A DNA stretch of 64,000 nucleotides from assembly GCA_008330645.1 (NCBI GenBank), contig VLTN01000032.1, forward strand, positions 62,001 through 126,000. Reading direction: 5' to 3'. Below are positions 10,931 to 22,684 of the stretch, one piece after another. Numbering within the stretch: position 1 is the stretch's first letter; the number at the start of each line of letters is the position of its first letter. The DNA comes from Cafeteria roenbergensis (lineage: Eukaryota; Sar; Bigyra; Bicosoecida; Cafeteriaceae). Both the position numbers and the translations under genes were made by a program. Below the pieces are notes generated by a model, which saw only the letters and a program-made list of their open reading frames with translations, searched no databases and had not been told where the DNA came from.

Positions 10931-11657
10931 TTCCTGCGACGCCCCACACCTTGTCAGCGGAATCGCCATCGGGCATTCGCGTTGGTGGGAGGCGGATCGC
11001 AGGCCGGCAGCCCCCCACTGATGGCAGTGTGGGTTCTGCAGCAAGCGTCTCGCAGACGGTTTGCAACAGACAGCAAAAGGGATCTTCACAGCAATTGCAT
11101 TCCCAGGGTTGATGCCACGACTTTGTGCTGCAGGGGAATTGCGCGAACCCGCCCGATGAGTGCTCTGCATGCCGTGGGATGACCAGCAAGGCTCGGAAGC
11201 CGATGTGAGTGCTTGCGTTCGAAGTGCCTAGATTCCTCCGCGAACACGCTCACATGCCGCCGCACAGACCTTTCAAGGCGCACGCAACGTCGGATTCAAT
11301 GGCGCGTCAAGCGCCGCAAATGGCTGGGCGCCGAGCATAGTGGGCCGACTCGCCTCGTGGACAAGACGCCCCACGTGCCGAAGCCTCGCTGCTCACGGCT
11401 GCTGCGACGTCGGGCTCGCGCTTCGTCGTTCGAATGGGGCGTGCTGCGGGCGTGCCCCAAGCCGTCGGCTGATGGTGCCTCGGCCGTGGCCGGGCCAGCT
11501 CTGCCAGCCGGTCCCAGGCCATTTGAGTTGCCACGAGGAGGCAATTGCACCGCATCTGCGTCTTGCGGAAGGAGGGGAGGCGCGGGCGCGGTCTGCCATC
11601 GCGCTCTGATTGGGCCGCGCGGCAGCCTTGCTGCTCGGCCGGGCACCCTTGTCCTTC
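10931..11657 (+). other. Intergenic gap between the cadherin-like gene and E(z)
   Basis: About 730 bases with no ORF that resembles a protein and no tRNA or repeat that I recognise. It should hold the 3' UTR of the cadherin-like gene and the promoter and 5' UTR of the next gene. No TATA box or clear motif stands out. Confidence 0.5.
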
Positions 11658-14600
11658 ATGGAGTCCTCGCTGGAGCGATTCTCATGGCTTTGCCAGCAAG
11701 CCCGCGAGGTGAGTGGTACTTGCGCACGCAGGAGGCCGCACGCCACGCACGCTTGGGAGCCAGTCGCTGAAGCAGCGAGCGAGAGGGCGTTGGCACTGCT
11801 CCCGCCCGCGGTCCGCGGCAGGGACTGTATTGCGAGCGCGTGGGAGGCAAGGCGAATTTGGTGCAAACTCGCGGCGCCCCGCTTGTCTGGACGCATTCGA
11901 GCAGGATACCCTCGGGGCCAACCTTGCATGCATTCCAGTGCTTAAGACCGAGCGGCGGAAGCTGCTCCGGGCCCGAATGGTGGCACTACGCCGTAAAATG
12001 AGTGCAACTCGGAGGCCAACGGAGCCTCCGCACGTCGTCGCAGCAATGCCTGTTCCGGGGGTGCCGTCAGCTGCAGCGCAATCCACTCGGCGCTTCACCA
12101 AACTCGTTCGTGCGTCAGACGCAACGGCTGCGATGGAGGGGGCGCAAGTTCCGAGGCACCGCAGCGAGGTTCCGCTGGCCGTGTTGCTCCAGCAGGGCGG
12201 CTCCGACCGCTCCGTCGTTCGGCTGACGACAACGCCGATTCCCGCAACGGAATCTGGGTGCACAGCCTTCTCGTTTGTGCCGCTGTGGGGCAACGTCACG
12301 GGCCGCGAGCAGCCCGTGCTTCGCCACGTGCCTTTCTTTGGGGACGACGAAGCGATCGATCAGCTCGGGAACGTGTACATCCTGAGGGCGAGGCGGGACC
12401 TGGACGCAGTGCGGCGAATGGCCCTGGGCGCCCGCTCTCGAGAGTTCGCAGCCGCATCGGCCCTTGCAGGGGCAGACGAAGCAACCGTCGTTGGAGTGAT
12501 GCAAGCCGCAGTGGCGAGCCTGGGACCGCAGGGATTGCTTCCCCTGCTGCAGCCCCGCCGCGCGACGTTCACTCTGCCCCCCACCCAGGGTGAGGATGGC
12601 GTCGACTCCTGCGGTGTGTGGCCCTGCGTTGGGCAGGCGGCTGGGGGTGCAGGCGCTGCTGGCGCGGCGACTGTGAAGGCCAGCGGCGGCGCTCCGACCT
12701 CCTCCCGCCCCGCGGCTTCTCGGCGGGTGTGCCGATTGTGGGGTCTCGAGTTCGTTGCGGGGCCCGCTGGCGATAGCTCTTCGTCGCCGTCGCCGTCGGC
12801 AACTTGCGTCAGGCTGGTCGGCGCGCCGTCCGTCACGAGCCGTGCCCAGCTCAGGCGCACGCTGTTCGTGCTGCAGGGCGCGTCGCTCAGCCCCGTAATC
12901 CCGGCATCGCTGGCCCTGGCAACGCCTGCTGGGCTGCCCAAGGGCGCACGCGTGACTAGGGCCCTGCCTGATGCAAGCCCGCCGGCTTCGGACCCGCCGC
13001 ACCGGGCTGAGAGCGGTCCTGCCCCCAAGCTGATTGCCGCAGGGCTGGTGGAGGAGGAGGAGCCCACTGCCATGCAGGCGCCGTCTCTGGCACTGGCGCC
13101 ACTGCCCTCGTCGTCGCCAGCCTCCTCCTCATCATCATCATCGTCATCCCCGCCAGCCTCGTCGGCAGCGGCAAGCGCTCCGGCAGCGGGACTGCCTCTG
13201 GGCGCGAGAGGCAGCGCGACAGAGGCGCCCGGGGCTGCCGGCGCTGCCGGCCGGCGCCCGCAGCCTGTGCCGTCTGACCGAGCGAGGACCTCTGCGTCAA
13301 GCCTCCCACTGCCCGCGTCGGGAGTGAGAGCCGCGCTCGTTTCGCTGGAAAACGCCGATGCCGCGCTCATCGGCCCGCTTGCGTCGCAGCTCTGCCACGT
13401 GTGCAGCTTGTACGCATGCCCCCACCACGGGTCACCCCCGGGGCAGGAGCCCCTGGAGCGGCGGGAGCTGCTGGAGGGCAACCTGGCGCCGCGCGGCGTG
13501 CAGCGCGAGTGGGCGCTGCGCTTGGCGCTCGCCTCCGGAGAGGGGATCCACCCCGACCTGGGGGAGTTGGAGCGCGCGAGCGGCGTGGCCCTGCTTGGCC
13601 GGATGGTGGCGAGGGCAGCCTCGCTCGGGTCCACCCGCACCACCATCCCGCGCCACGCCGTGAAGCAGGCCGTCGCGGCGGAGAGCGCCCGGCTCCGAGC
13701 GCGGGAGTTTCCGGCCTCGTGGACGCCCGAAGCCGCACAGGCCCTGTTCGAACAGGGCGCTTGCTACGCAGAGCCGTTCGCGGGCTGCGGGCGCGACTGC
13801 TTCGCCGTGGCTTGCCGGGCCTTCGCTCGCGCGGGAGAAGCGCGTCCCGTCGCCCGCGCCCTGCTCGAGCCGCCGCGCCAGCGCGTGCGGCTTCGCGGGC
13901 GGGCCGCCGAGCAGGGGCGGGCAATCCACGTGCCCTGGGGCCGAGACGGACTCGGCGAGACATTCGCCTCCGCAGCCCTTGACGAATCCGAGCCGACCAG
14001 GGCAGGGGCAGCTGCAATTGCGACGGCGGCGGGCGCCTCGGCTCCTGGGGACAACCCACGGGCCGGTTCTTCAGGGCCGGGCTCCGGCGCGTCACGCGAC
14101 GAGGCCAACGGCAGTCGCTTCAAGAGGCGGGGCGGCGACCAAGGCCGTGGCGGTGCTGCAGGGCGAGGCCGGCTGCGAGGAGGCGGAACAGGTGCTCGCT
14201 TGTCGCCGGCGTCGACCCCGACACCCCACTGCGACGGCGACCACTACAGCAGCGGCGACAGCAGCGAGTGCGAAGCCGGTGCCGCAGCGTCGGGCGGCGC
14301 CTCCAGCAAGCGCAAGGCAGCCCAGAGGAAGCGCAATGCCGCTCGGTCCGCGGAGGACGCGCGATCCGGGCGCGATGCCAGTGCCGCTTCGGCGTTGAGG
14401 GAGCCCCTGGCGCCGCTGAGCGCGCACGACGCGGCCTGGTCGCGCCCGGGACAGCCCCCTCCGGACCAGCTTGCCGCAGAGGAGGCTGCGGACGACGGCT
14501 GGGTCTTTGCTGAGCAAGCCTACGGTGTGGGCTGGGCGGCGGCTGGCCCTGATGAGGGCGCCGGGCAGGGAGCGTCTTCCGGGCGCGCAACGGACGAGGC

Positions 14601-17600
14601 GCTGGCGTGGGAGCACAGCGACGATCCGGCGGGTCTGCCTGCCCCTGCTGGTCGTGGTCTCTTCTCAATCGCTGACGTCATCGCAGCAGGCCCCACGAGG
14701 GGCGACGCTGCGCTTCGGGCAACCGCTGCCGCGCTCCTGCCCCCGCCTCTCGGCCCGCTGCAGGGGCTGGCGGCGCCCCTGGCCGACGCCACGGAAGCCG
14801 CTTCGGCCGTCCTGGCCACGCGCACCGGGGAGCCCGACGCCGGCATGCGCCTCGCCGCCGCGCTGGGCGGCACGGGCAGCCAGGGCTTCGTGGCCGATAT
14901 GCCAGCAAGGGCGCCCGCCGTTGCCCGCGCGGCTGCTGCGGCAGGATCGTCGTGGGCGGCGCTCCGCGACAGCGTCGCAGCCGGCTGGTCGCAGTGGGCG
15001 GCGCAGCTGCAGCGCAACCATGCACCGAGGCCAAGTACCGCGGCTGGCGACGAAGAGGACGAGGACGAGGAGGACGAGGACGAGGAGGACGAGGACGAGG
15101 AGGACGAGGACGAGGGCGGCAACCGCGCGACTGTGGGCGGGGGACGCGGCGCGTCCTCTGGGCGGGAGTTGGAGGATGGAGCTGCTGCTGGGGCTGCCTC
15201 TGCGGGCAGGGGGCGATCGGGAAAGCGCTCTGCCGCCACGCCCCAGCGCAAGCGGCCTCGCTCCAGCAGCCCCAGGGGCACTCAAGCCGTCTCACAGGGC
15301 CGCGCCGCTCAGGCCGCGAGCGCCTCGAGCCAGGCATCGCAGTCCCCCTTCTCCGCCCCTGCGCTTGCCCTGGTTGCACGGCTGTTTGTGGTATTCAACG
15401 GCTGCGCCTGCCGTATGGCCCACGCCGCTGGCGTCCCCTGCCGGCGCATCGGCGAGGCTGCCGAGCAAGCGGGCCTCCGCGTGTGGGCCGCTGAAACGCT
15501 CTTCCCGGCACCCCCGCTGCCGAGCACGGCAGGCGACGTCACGCTGGGGGCCTTCACCGCCGAGGGGGCCAGCTTCGCGGGGCAGGCCGCCTCCTCGCAG
15601 CGCTCGGCGGCGGAGCAGCCACAGCGGGCCGCAGCCTCGCCGCTTGCCGACCCTTGCTCCGGCCCGGCCCTCGCAGACACGATGTGGCGGGACCCGCGCC
15701 TCGACGAGTTCCTGCGGTCAACCGTCGTGGCCACCCGCGTCCCGGCAGTGGCGCTCGGCACTGCGGTGGAGATTCGCAAAGCCCGCGTCCGGCAGAACAG
15801 CAGGCGCCTCGCCCACCTGAAGGCAAGACGCGACAGGCGCATGGCCCCTGGCGAGCGGCGCTGCGCTTGCGCAGGCAAGTGCGGCCCCGGCTGCCCCTGC
15901 CACGAGCACGGCAACTTCTGCGGGAAGCACTGCCTGTGCTCCTACGAGTGCGCCAACCGGTGGTTCGGCTGCGGCTGCAGGCGCAGCTGCAAGTCCAAGG
16001 CGTGCCCGTGCCTTGCGGCGGGCAGGGAGTGCGACCCGGACCTCTGCGGCTGCCGTTGCGCGGACGCTGCCGAGGCCTCGCTCGCTTGGCGCCTCGGTGA
16101 GTACGAGTCGCGCTTCGGCGACCTCGCCGACCCCTCGGAGTCGGCTCTGCCGCGGGACGCCGTTGCCTCTCGTGGACGGGACTCCCGGCTCGGAGGCACC
16201 GCGGCCGTGGTGGGGCAGCACCACTGCGGCCGCAAGCCACCGCGAGACGCCGCCGAGGCGCCCTCTCGGGTCGCAGACGCGGCAGCGCGCGCTGCGCGGA
16301 GCATCGTGGCGGCGACGGACTGGGAGGCCTCAGCCCAGACTGCAGCGGCGGAGGCAGTGCTCGCCTCGCTTCGCGCCGCAGCCCGCGGTGGGGCCGCCGC
16401 GGAGCTGCCGCTGTGCTCCCGCCTCGTGGACCCGGTGGCGGCCGGCGCATCGGTGGCGGGCGTGTGGTCGGGCGCGGCCGTGGCCGGCTCCGCTGATCTC
16501 CTCGGCGCGGTGGACTCTGATGCCCTCGGCAGCGTGTGGTCGGCGGCGCCCTCGAGGTCGCCGTCCCCCGGTGATGCTGGGCCGGGGGGCCTCGCGGAGC
16601 AGGCGAGCAACCCGCGCGGTTTGGCCGCGCTGCCGGCAGCAGGCGCCACGGCCTCCGCCAACGGGCTGGCGGCGCAGCCGCCTCCGTCGCCCGCATCCTT
16701 CGCGGCGCTGGCACGGCACTCGGCAGCTGCTGCTGGCACCAGCCGCGCCGGCAGCAGCGCCAAGCACCAGTCGGCGGGGCGTCGATCGTCTGCCTCCGCC
16801 GGCCGTCCTCGGCCCATCAGGCCGCCGCCCGCGGACCTTCCCATGTCGTCGCCAGAGGAGAGCACGGCGGCAGCAGTGACGCCCTCGGGGTCGCCGCAGT
16901 CCACGAGCTCGGCGTCCCACTCGCTGCCGGACGGGGCCGCCCAGACACCCACGGCCGTTGACGCTGCGGCTGGCGCATCGTCAGCACTCGCCGGCCGCGG
17001 CGGCGCTGCCAGCTGCAAGACGACCAACCCGCTCCTCAACGCGGCAAGCTGGACCGACGGGCGACTCACTCTCGCGGAGCTTACTGCCTGGCGGATGGAG
17101 CCGGACCCACGGAGGCGCCGCGCGTTGCGCCACGCCACGCTGGACGCGCTCTGCGGCAACGTGTCAATTCAGGCCAGGCGCTTCCACCATGTTCACGTCG
17201 GCCCCTCGACGATCCACGAGGCCGGGTACGGCCTGTTTGCAGGAGAGGTGATCGAGAAGCACGAGCTGGTGCAGGAGTACGTGGGCGAGGTCATTCCGCA
17301 AATGGAGGCCGAGCGGCGCGGCTCCATCTACGACATCCTCAACAGGTCGTACCTCTTCGACCTCGATGATGATGCCTCCGTGGACGCCACGCGGAAAGGG
17401 AACAAGATGCGGTTCGCGAACCACAGCAAGGACCCCAACTGCCACGCCCGCAAGCTCGTCGTCAACGGGTGCCACCGCATCGGCATTTTCGCGAAGCGCC
17501 GCATCCGCGCTCATGAGGAGCTCTTCTTCGACTACCGCTATGACAAGGAGATCGTCCACGCGGGCCGACGGCAAGTGGCAGCCGACGTGGCGTGGCTCAA

Positions 17601-17793
17601 GGACCGCAAGCTGGCCGGAAAGGTGTACACCGGTGCGAGGCGAGGCGGCCGGTCGGCCGGCATCGCCAAGGACGGCAGGCCCAAGTCCCCCAGAGCGCGA
17701 GGCACCGGTGGCAGGAGCAGGTCCGACGGGGACGACGCGGACCAGGGCACGGAGGATGGCGACGAGGCAGGCCGTAGCACAGACGTGGCGTGA
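11658..17793 (+). CDS. E(z): Enhancer-of-zeste-type histone H3K27 methyltransferase (PRC2 catalytic subunit)
   Basis: Predicted to methylate histone H3 Lys27 in a Polycomb PRC2 complex in the nucleus. The proposed exon 1 is 11658-11708 (MESSLERFSWLCQQARE), ending at GTGAGT; exon 2 starts at 11905 in matching phase, giving 1979 residues. A more conservative start is the ATG at 11977. Visible in order: an MCSS-like zinc motif (LCHVCSLYACPHH, residue ~513), a SANT2-like helix block (~1170-1207), a complete Cys-rich CXC domain (~1337-1405, including RECDPDLC) and a C-terminal SET domain (~1776-1903) with YVGEV, DATRKGNK, RFANHS and ELFFDYRY. These match EZH2 and plant CURLY LEAF. The rest is Ala/Gly/Ser-rich and probably disordered, with an acidic repeat. 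About 370 residues separate CXC from SET, which are adjacent in known homologues. Leu (codon 17338-17340) occupies the EZH2 Tyr641 position, where plants have Glu. Confidence 0.93.
15050..15114 (+). repeat. Acidic 15-bp tandem repeat in E(z)
   Basis: About four copies of a GAG/GAC unit encode EEDED repeats just upstream of the SANT2-like block. This is a coding minisatellite likely to vary in length. Confidence 0.85.
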
Positions 17794-18130
17794 CTGCAAG
17801 CGCACCGCAGCTGCAACCGCTGCGCCGTCGTTTCGCGGAGCCTCCGAACCGCGCCGCGCCGCGCCACACACGAGGGCCAAGCGGGGCGCAAAGCGGCCGC
17901 CAGCGCCGAAGCGCCACGCACAAACGCCGGAGCACGCAGCAGCCAGGCCAGCGGCTGCAGGGCCGTGCAGCTGCACTGCGCAGCGCCCCGGCCTGGTCAG
18001 TCGATCGCCGACGGCGCTGCCGTCGGCAGAGCCCCGCGCGCGCGCGACGGCGCCTCGCGCGGCGACCGCGTCAGCGCTCGGCAGGCGGGGCACCCGTGCG
18101 TTGGCGCTGAACCTCTCGCTCAGCTGCGCA
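17794..18130 (+). other. Short intergenic gap, E(z) to NCKX
   Basis: About 340 bases between the E(z) stop and the proposed NCKX start. It is very GC-rich, including a GCGCGCGCG run near 18035. It probably holds the E(z) 3' UTR and the NCKX promoter; no motif is clear. Confidence 0.45.
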
Positions 18131-21100
18131 ATGGAGGAGACCCGCGTCGAGGTGGGCCGCCCCAGGGGGGCAGGCAAGCCGCGGAAGCTGGCCCCGCAGC
18201 GCCGTCAGCGCAACCTTTGGTTTGCCATCCCCGCGGTCGTCGGCATCGTGACCATCTTCGCCTATGCAGCCACCGGCTGGCCCCGTGAGAGAGGACCGGA
18301 GAGTCTCGCTGGGAGGGGCACGCGGAGGCATGGGGCCCGCTGCGCCAAGGGGCGGTCGCAGGGGCGTCGGCCGCCGATTTTGAGGGACGCGGAAGCTCGG
18401 TGTTGACGCACCGCGGCCGCGAGGCCCGACTTCGAGCCCCGGCCCCCCCCCGCCGGCGCGGCCTTCCGGGATCCCGGCCGGTATCCCCCCTGCACACGAC
18501 CCGTGGGGATGCTGGGCGTGCGAGGCACGCCGGGGCTTGCCAGGCGCGCGGGCGCGGGCAGGTCGGGAGCCGAGCCGCGAGTCCGTTGCTGCCTTGGCCT
18601 CACGTCAAATCGCTGGCCGCGCGGCTGCTCCCGCGACGCGCCTCCCCTGCGCGCGGCGGCATCCTGCTCGACCCCCAGGGCCCTTGGCTCCTCGTGTCCC
18701 CCCAAAGCGGCCGCGCGTGCCCCTGTGACCCGTGCTCACAGCTCCCGCGGCGCGACTCAGTGCCACAACGCCGTCTCGCTTCCCCGACCGCCGCCATCCG
18801 CAGGCGCCGACTCGGAGCCAGGCCACGGACGCATGACCCAGAGCGCTGACTTTTGCACCAAGCCCGGCCCGGCCCAGCTCCAAGGGTCCTACCCTCCCGA
18901 GCTCTTCAGCGGCGCGGCTCTGTGCAATGGCGCGTGGGTGATTTACCTCGTCGGCTCGCTGTACATGTTCCTCGCGCTGAGCATCGTGTGTGACGAATTC
19001 TTTGTGCCTGCCCTCGAGGTCATCGTGGAGCGCACCAAGATCGCTGTGAGTCCTCGCCTGGCGCTGGGAGGCCGCCGCTCGGTCGCGTGGGTCGGGAAGT
19101 TGCCCGCCAGCAGCTGCGGTTTTTGTGTGTGTGGCTTCCGCGTGTGCTCCGCAGGACGACGTGGCTGGCGCAACCTTCATGGCTGCAGGAGGGTCCGCCC
19201 CCGAGTTCTTCACAGCTGTGATCGGCACGTTCCTGTCCGAGTCGAACGTCGGCTTCGGCACCATCGTGGGCTCCGCGGTGTTCAACGTCCTGTTCGTCAT
19301 CGGCTGCTGCGCCATGTTCTCCAAGGAGGTCCTGAGCCTGACCTGGTGGCCGCTGGCTCGCGACTCTGTGTACTACAGTATCACGCTCGCAGCGCTCGTC
19401 ATCTTCTTCCTCGACAGCAAGATCGAGTGGTGAGCCCGGCTTGCGGTGCTTGCTGCCTAGCCTTCACGCCCGCACGGCCGCGCCCCACTGCCACTGCGGA
19501 GACAGCTGGCATCCCCTCGCTCATTCCCTTGCTCCCCGTCTCCTGCCCGTGCCTCTCTGCCGCAGGTGGGAGGCCCTGATCCAGTTCCTCCTCTACATCG
19601 GCTATGTCACGGTGATGGCCTACAACGTGCCGCTGTACAAGTGCACCAGCCGCTGCTTCGGCGCACGGTGAGCCCCAGTCGGTGCTGCCGTCCGTTTGTT
19701 ATGCTTCTTTTGCTGCTGCTGTTTGGCTGCGGCCGCAGTCGCAGAGCTGCTGCTTGGCTCAGCAGCGGAGGCAAAGCCTGCTGGCGAACCTGCGCACCTG
19801 CGCCGCTCCAGGGTTTCGCGCGCGTGCCAGCGCCGATCTCGGCTCCTTTGCGTGCCACCGTGCCCCCCCTTCCCCCCCCCCTCCCCGCTCGCGCCCTGCA
19901 GGGACTCCTCCGCCGTGTCCCCGGCGCCCATGGCTGAGCCCGGCGCCGCAGGGTTCTCGGACCGCCCAGCCCGCCGCGGCTCCGTGATCGACCGTGCCAA
20001 CGCCGCTGCCGGCGTGACCAGCGCCCGTGCCACCTTCCACGCGCACGTTCTGCACATGATGTTCTACGAGACGGACCCGCGCGGCAAGGGCCCCAACAAG
20101 GAGGCCGACGGGCGCTTCTCCCGCGCTGTCAAGATCGTGATGGAGCGCACCAAGGCGCACAGCGAGGAGAAGGCGGGCATCAAGCCCGGCAACGCGGCTC
20201 TCTTGCGGGCGGCGGCGCGCGCAGCAGGCAAGGGGGACACCCAGGACGCGGCGAGCGATGCTGGCGGCGTGGCAAAGGACGTGTCGCCCCTTTCGCCCGA
20301 CGAGGAGGAGCCCAAGGTGACGACGTCGACTGGCGGCCAGGCTCGCGCCGCTGCGGCTGAGACCAGCGGCCCGTCTAAGCACGGCAGCACCGGCGGCACC
20401 GTCGTGCCGTCGCCCTCGGCCAAACAGGGCAAGCAGGCCAAGCCAGCCGATGACGAGGACAAGTCTGCCGCGGTGATGGGCGCAGCGGACGAGGACGGCG
20501 ACGACGACGACGAGGATCCCGGAGACGAGGGCACGGTCGAAGACATGCTGCGCTGGCCCCACTCCACGGCCGGCCGCATCTGGTACGTCGCCGCCGCGCC
20601 GCTGACCTACTCGCTGGCCTACACCGTGCCTGACGTGCGCGTGAAGGGCCGGGAGGGGTGGTACCCCGTGACCTTCTTCATGTCCATCCTGTGGATCGCC
20701 CTCTTCTCCTACCTCATGGTCTGGTGGGCCACCGTCATCGGCGCGACGCTCTTCATCCCCGAGTCCATCATGGGCCTTACCTTCCTCGCGGCCGGCACCA
20801 GCGTGCCGGACCTGCTGACGTCCGTGCTGGTGGCCAGGCAAGGCCTCGGCGACATGGCCGTCTCGTCCTCCATCGGGTCCAACATCTTCGACGTCACCGT
20901 GGGCCTCCCCGTCCCCTGGCTCATCGCCACCCTGGTCCGCGCAGCCCCCGTCGCCGTCGTGTCCAAGGGGCTCCGTTTCAGCGTGTTCCTGCTCTTCTGC
21001 ATGCTGGCCGTGGTCATCATCTCCATCCTCCTCTCGGGGTGGCGCCTGTCCACCGGACTGGGCATCGCAATGTTCCTTCTGTACGGCGTGTTCGTGGCCA

Positions 21101-21144
21101 TCTCGCTGCTGATTGAGCTCGGCCCCCTCGAGGCTCCGTTCTGA
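18131..21144 (+). CDS. K+-dependent Na+/Ca2+ exchanger (NCKX / SLC24 family)
   Basis: Membrane antiporter expelling Ca2+ and K+ in exchange for Na+. Exons: 18131-18284, 18804-19045, 19155-19429, 19566-19667 and 19902-21144, joined in phase to 671 residues. Exon 1 encodes a basic stretch and a hydrophobic segment (~34-50) where NCKX proteins carry a signal/TM0 segment; it is inferred from phase and splice sites. If it is wrong, translation starts at the ATG at 18833. The alpha-1 repeat ([17 protein letters not shown]) holds Glu149, equivalent to human NCKX2 Glu188. The alpha-2 repeat ([10 protein letters not shown] ... SNIFD) holds Asp561 and Asp588, equivalent to Asp548 and the K+-specifying Asp575. 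The cytosolic loop between the two halves is poorly conserved and contains an acidic run ([10 protein letters not shown]). Family assignment is secure; which membrane it occupies is not visible. Confidence 0.93.
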
Positions 21145-21758
21145 TGCTCCGACTCGGCGCTCCGTCTTGTGAGGGCTGCCAGCGCCGCCGCGCTGCGTGA
21201 CCTTTCTCCCGCCCACCCCACCAGAAACTGGCTGTGGGCCTCAGCTGTGCCGAGCCGTTCTGGGGATCATGTCCCGTTGGAGACTTCGGAGGAGCGTGCT
21301 GTCCTTTGCGCGAGGGCGCAGCATTGCGCGCGACTGCAGCGACTCTTGCGCTTGTTTGCGGAGACGAACCGTGAGGGCCCCAGCGCCAGTCGGACACGAG
21401 TCCGAGCGCTGCTGGGCCCCTCGACTGGATGGGTGGTGATGATGATTGTGCGCGAGCTCCAGCTGTGCTTTCCCCGGCTTGAGAGGGCGAGGAGCGCTGC
21501 GTTTGCATGTCCAATGTCTGCCTGCTGTTTGCCCATCGGACGCGCACGCCCATTCGAGCAACGCCACGCGCGCGCTCCCCAGCCCGGAACACGCGCCCGC
21601 CAGTCCGCTCTGGCGCCGCAGGCGGCGTGGTTCTGCCAGTGGCGGGCGGCCAGAGCCGGCGCACATGCCGCTCAAGCCGCAACTGCAAACGCCGCCATGC
21701 AGAGCCGCAGAGGGAAGGTTGCCGCCGACGGGGTGCTCTGCACTTTGCCTCGGCAGCC
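21145..21758 (+). other. Intergenic gap, NCKX to LLPH-like gene
   Basis: About 610 bases with several weak ORFs on both strands and no recognisable protein. It probably holds the NCKX 3' UTR and the promoter of the next gene. Confidence 0.45.
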
Positions 21759-22684
21759 ATGGCCAAGTCTATGCGGTCCAAAACCAAGCGCAACCTGCGC
21801 GCGCGCAAGCGCGCGACGTGGGGGCGGGACCTGGTGAGACTGCGGCGGCGAGCCGCGCACCGCGCAGGCCGTTCCGTGCGGGAGCCGTCTTTCCACCGCT
21901 GAGAAGCTTCCTTTCTCGCGCCCCTGGCCCGCGGCCCCGCAGCAAATGAAGGCAATCAAGTCGACCCAGGAGGAGATCTCCAAGCTTTTGGGCCATGGCA
22001 CCGGTGAGGCTGGGACGCGCTGCTCCAGCGGCACGTTGCGCTGAGGCCGCGAGCTCCTGCGAGAGGTTCATGGCCGCTGCGACCTCTCCTTTCGCTGCGC
22101 AAGGCCACCATGTTCCGCTGACCGTGGTGCCGGTGGTTTGAGTTTCCGCAGAAGACGCCTCGCTCGCCAAGTTCCGCTCCATCCTTGGCAAGCCGAGCAT
22201 GGCTGTCGAGGACACCGCCGCCTCGAGCAGCTCGTCGTCTGCCGCCGCCAAGCCCGAGCCCGTCGCCGACCCCCGTGACGGCCCCGTGGACGCTGCTGGC
22301 GTGCTTCTGACCACTCGTGGCGCCTGCCGGCGCATGGAGGAGATCGAGGCCACCCGCCGCGCCGTGGACAAGATCGACGCCGCCCGCGGCAGCGCGCCCG
22401 ACGGCTCCGAGTACCTCTACACCAACGGCCTCGCCTACGAGGTGGCGCACCTCACCGGCGGCCCCATTCGCAAGGGTGGCCGTGCCAAGGGGAGCGAGCG
22501 CGAGACGAGGGAAGAGGCCGCGCGCGCCAAGCGCGCCGCTCCGGGCTCCTCGGTCGGCGCTAAGGCCCTCCAGGCAAAGATCGGCACCGTTGAGGTCCGT
22601 CGCGGGGGGCGCCGCTCCAAGACGCGCGTCATCTCGCGCATGTTCGACTGGAAGACCTTGCCCAAGGCCGGCAACGAAGACTGA
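21759..22684 (+). CDS. LLPH-like small basic nuclear protein
   Basis: Exons 21759-21833, 21943-22003 and 22152-22684 join in phase to 222 residues. The N terminus, MAKSMRSKTKRNLRARKR, closely follows the MAKSLRSKWKRKMRA start of animal LLPH and related short fungal proteins, which are nucleolar/chromatin-associated and linked to large-subunit ribosome maturation. The middle carries an Ala/Ser-rich segment, and the C terminus is again basic (VEVRRGGRRSKTRV). Outside the N-terminal ~25 residues and a weak LAKFRSIL match, similarity is low, so homology rests mainly on that motif. The first intron falls straight after the conserved N-terminal block. Confidence 0.72.

Noticed and set aside
18503-18832. 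Upstream extension of the NCKX frame from 18503
   Set aside because: Residues here resemble no NCKX sequence, and a GCAG acceptor at 18803 in correct phase explains the region as intron.
19759-21216. Minus-strand open frame of about 485 codons over the NCKX last exon
   Set aside because: It is antisense to a clear alpha-2 repeat of NCKX and is Gly/His/Arg-rich without structure.
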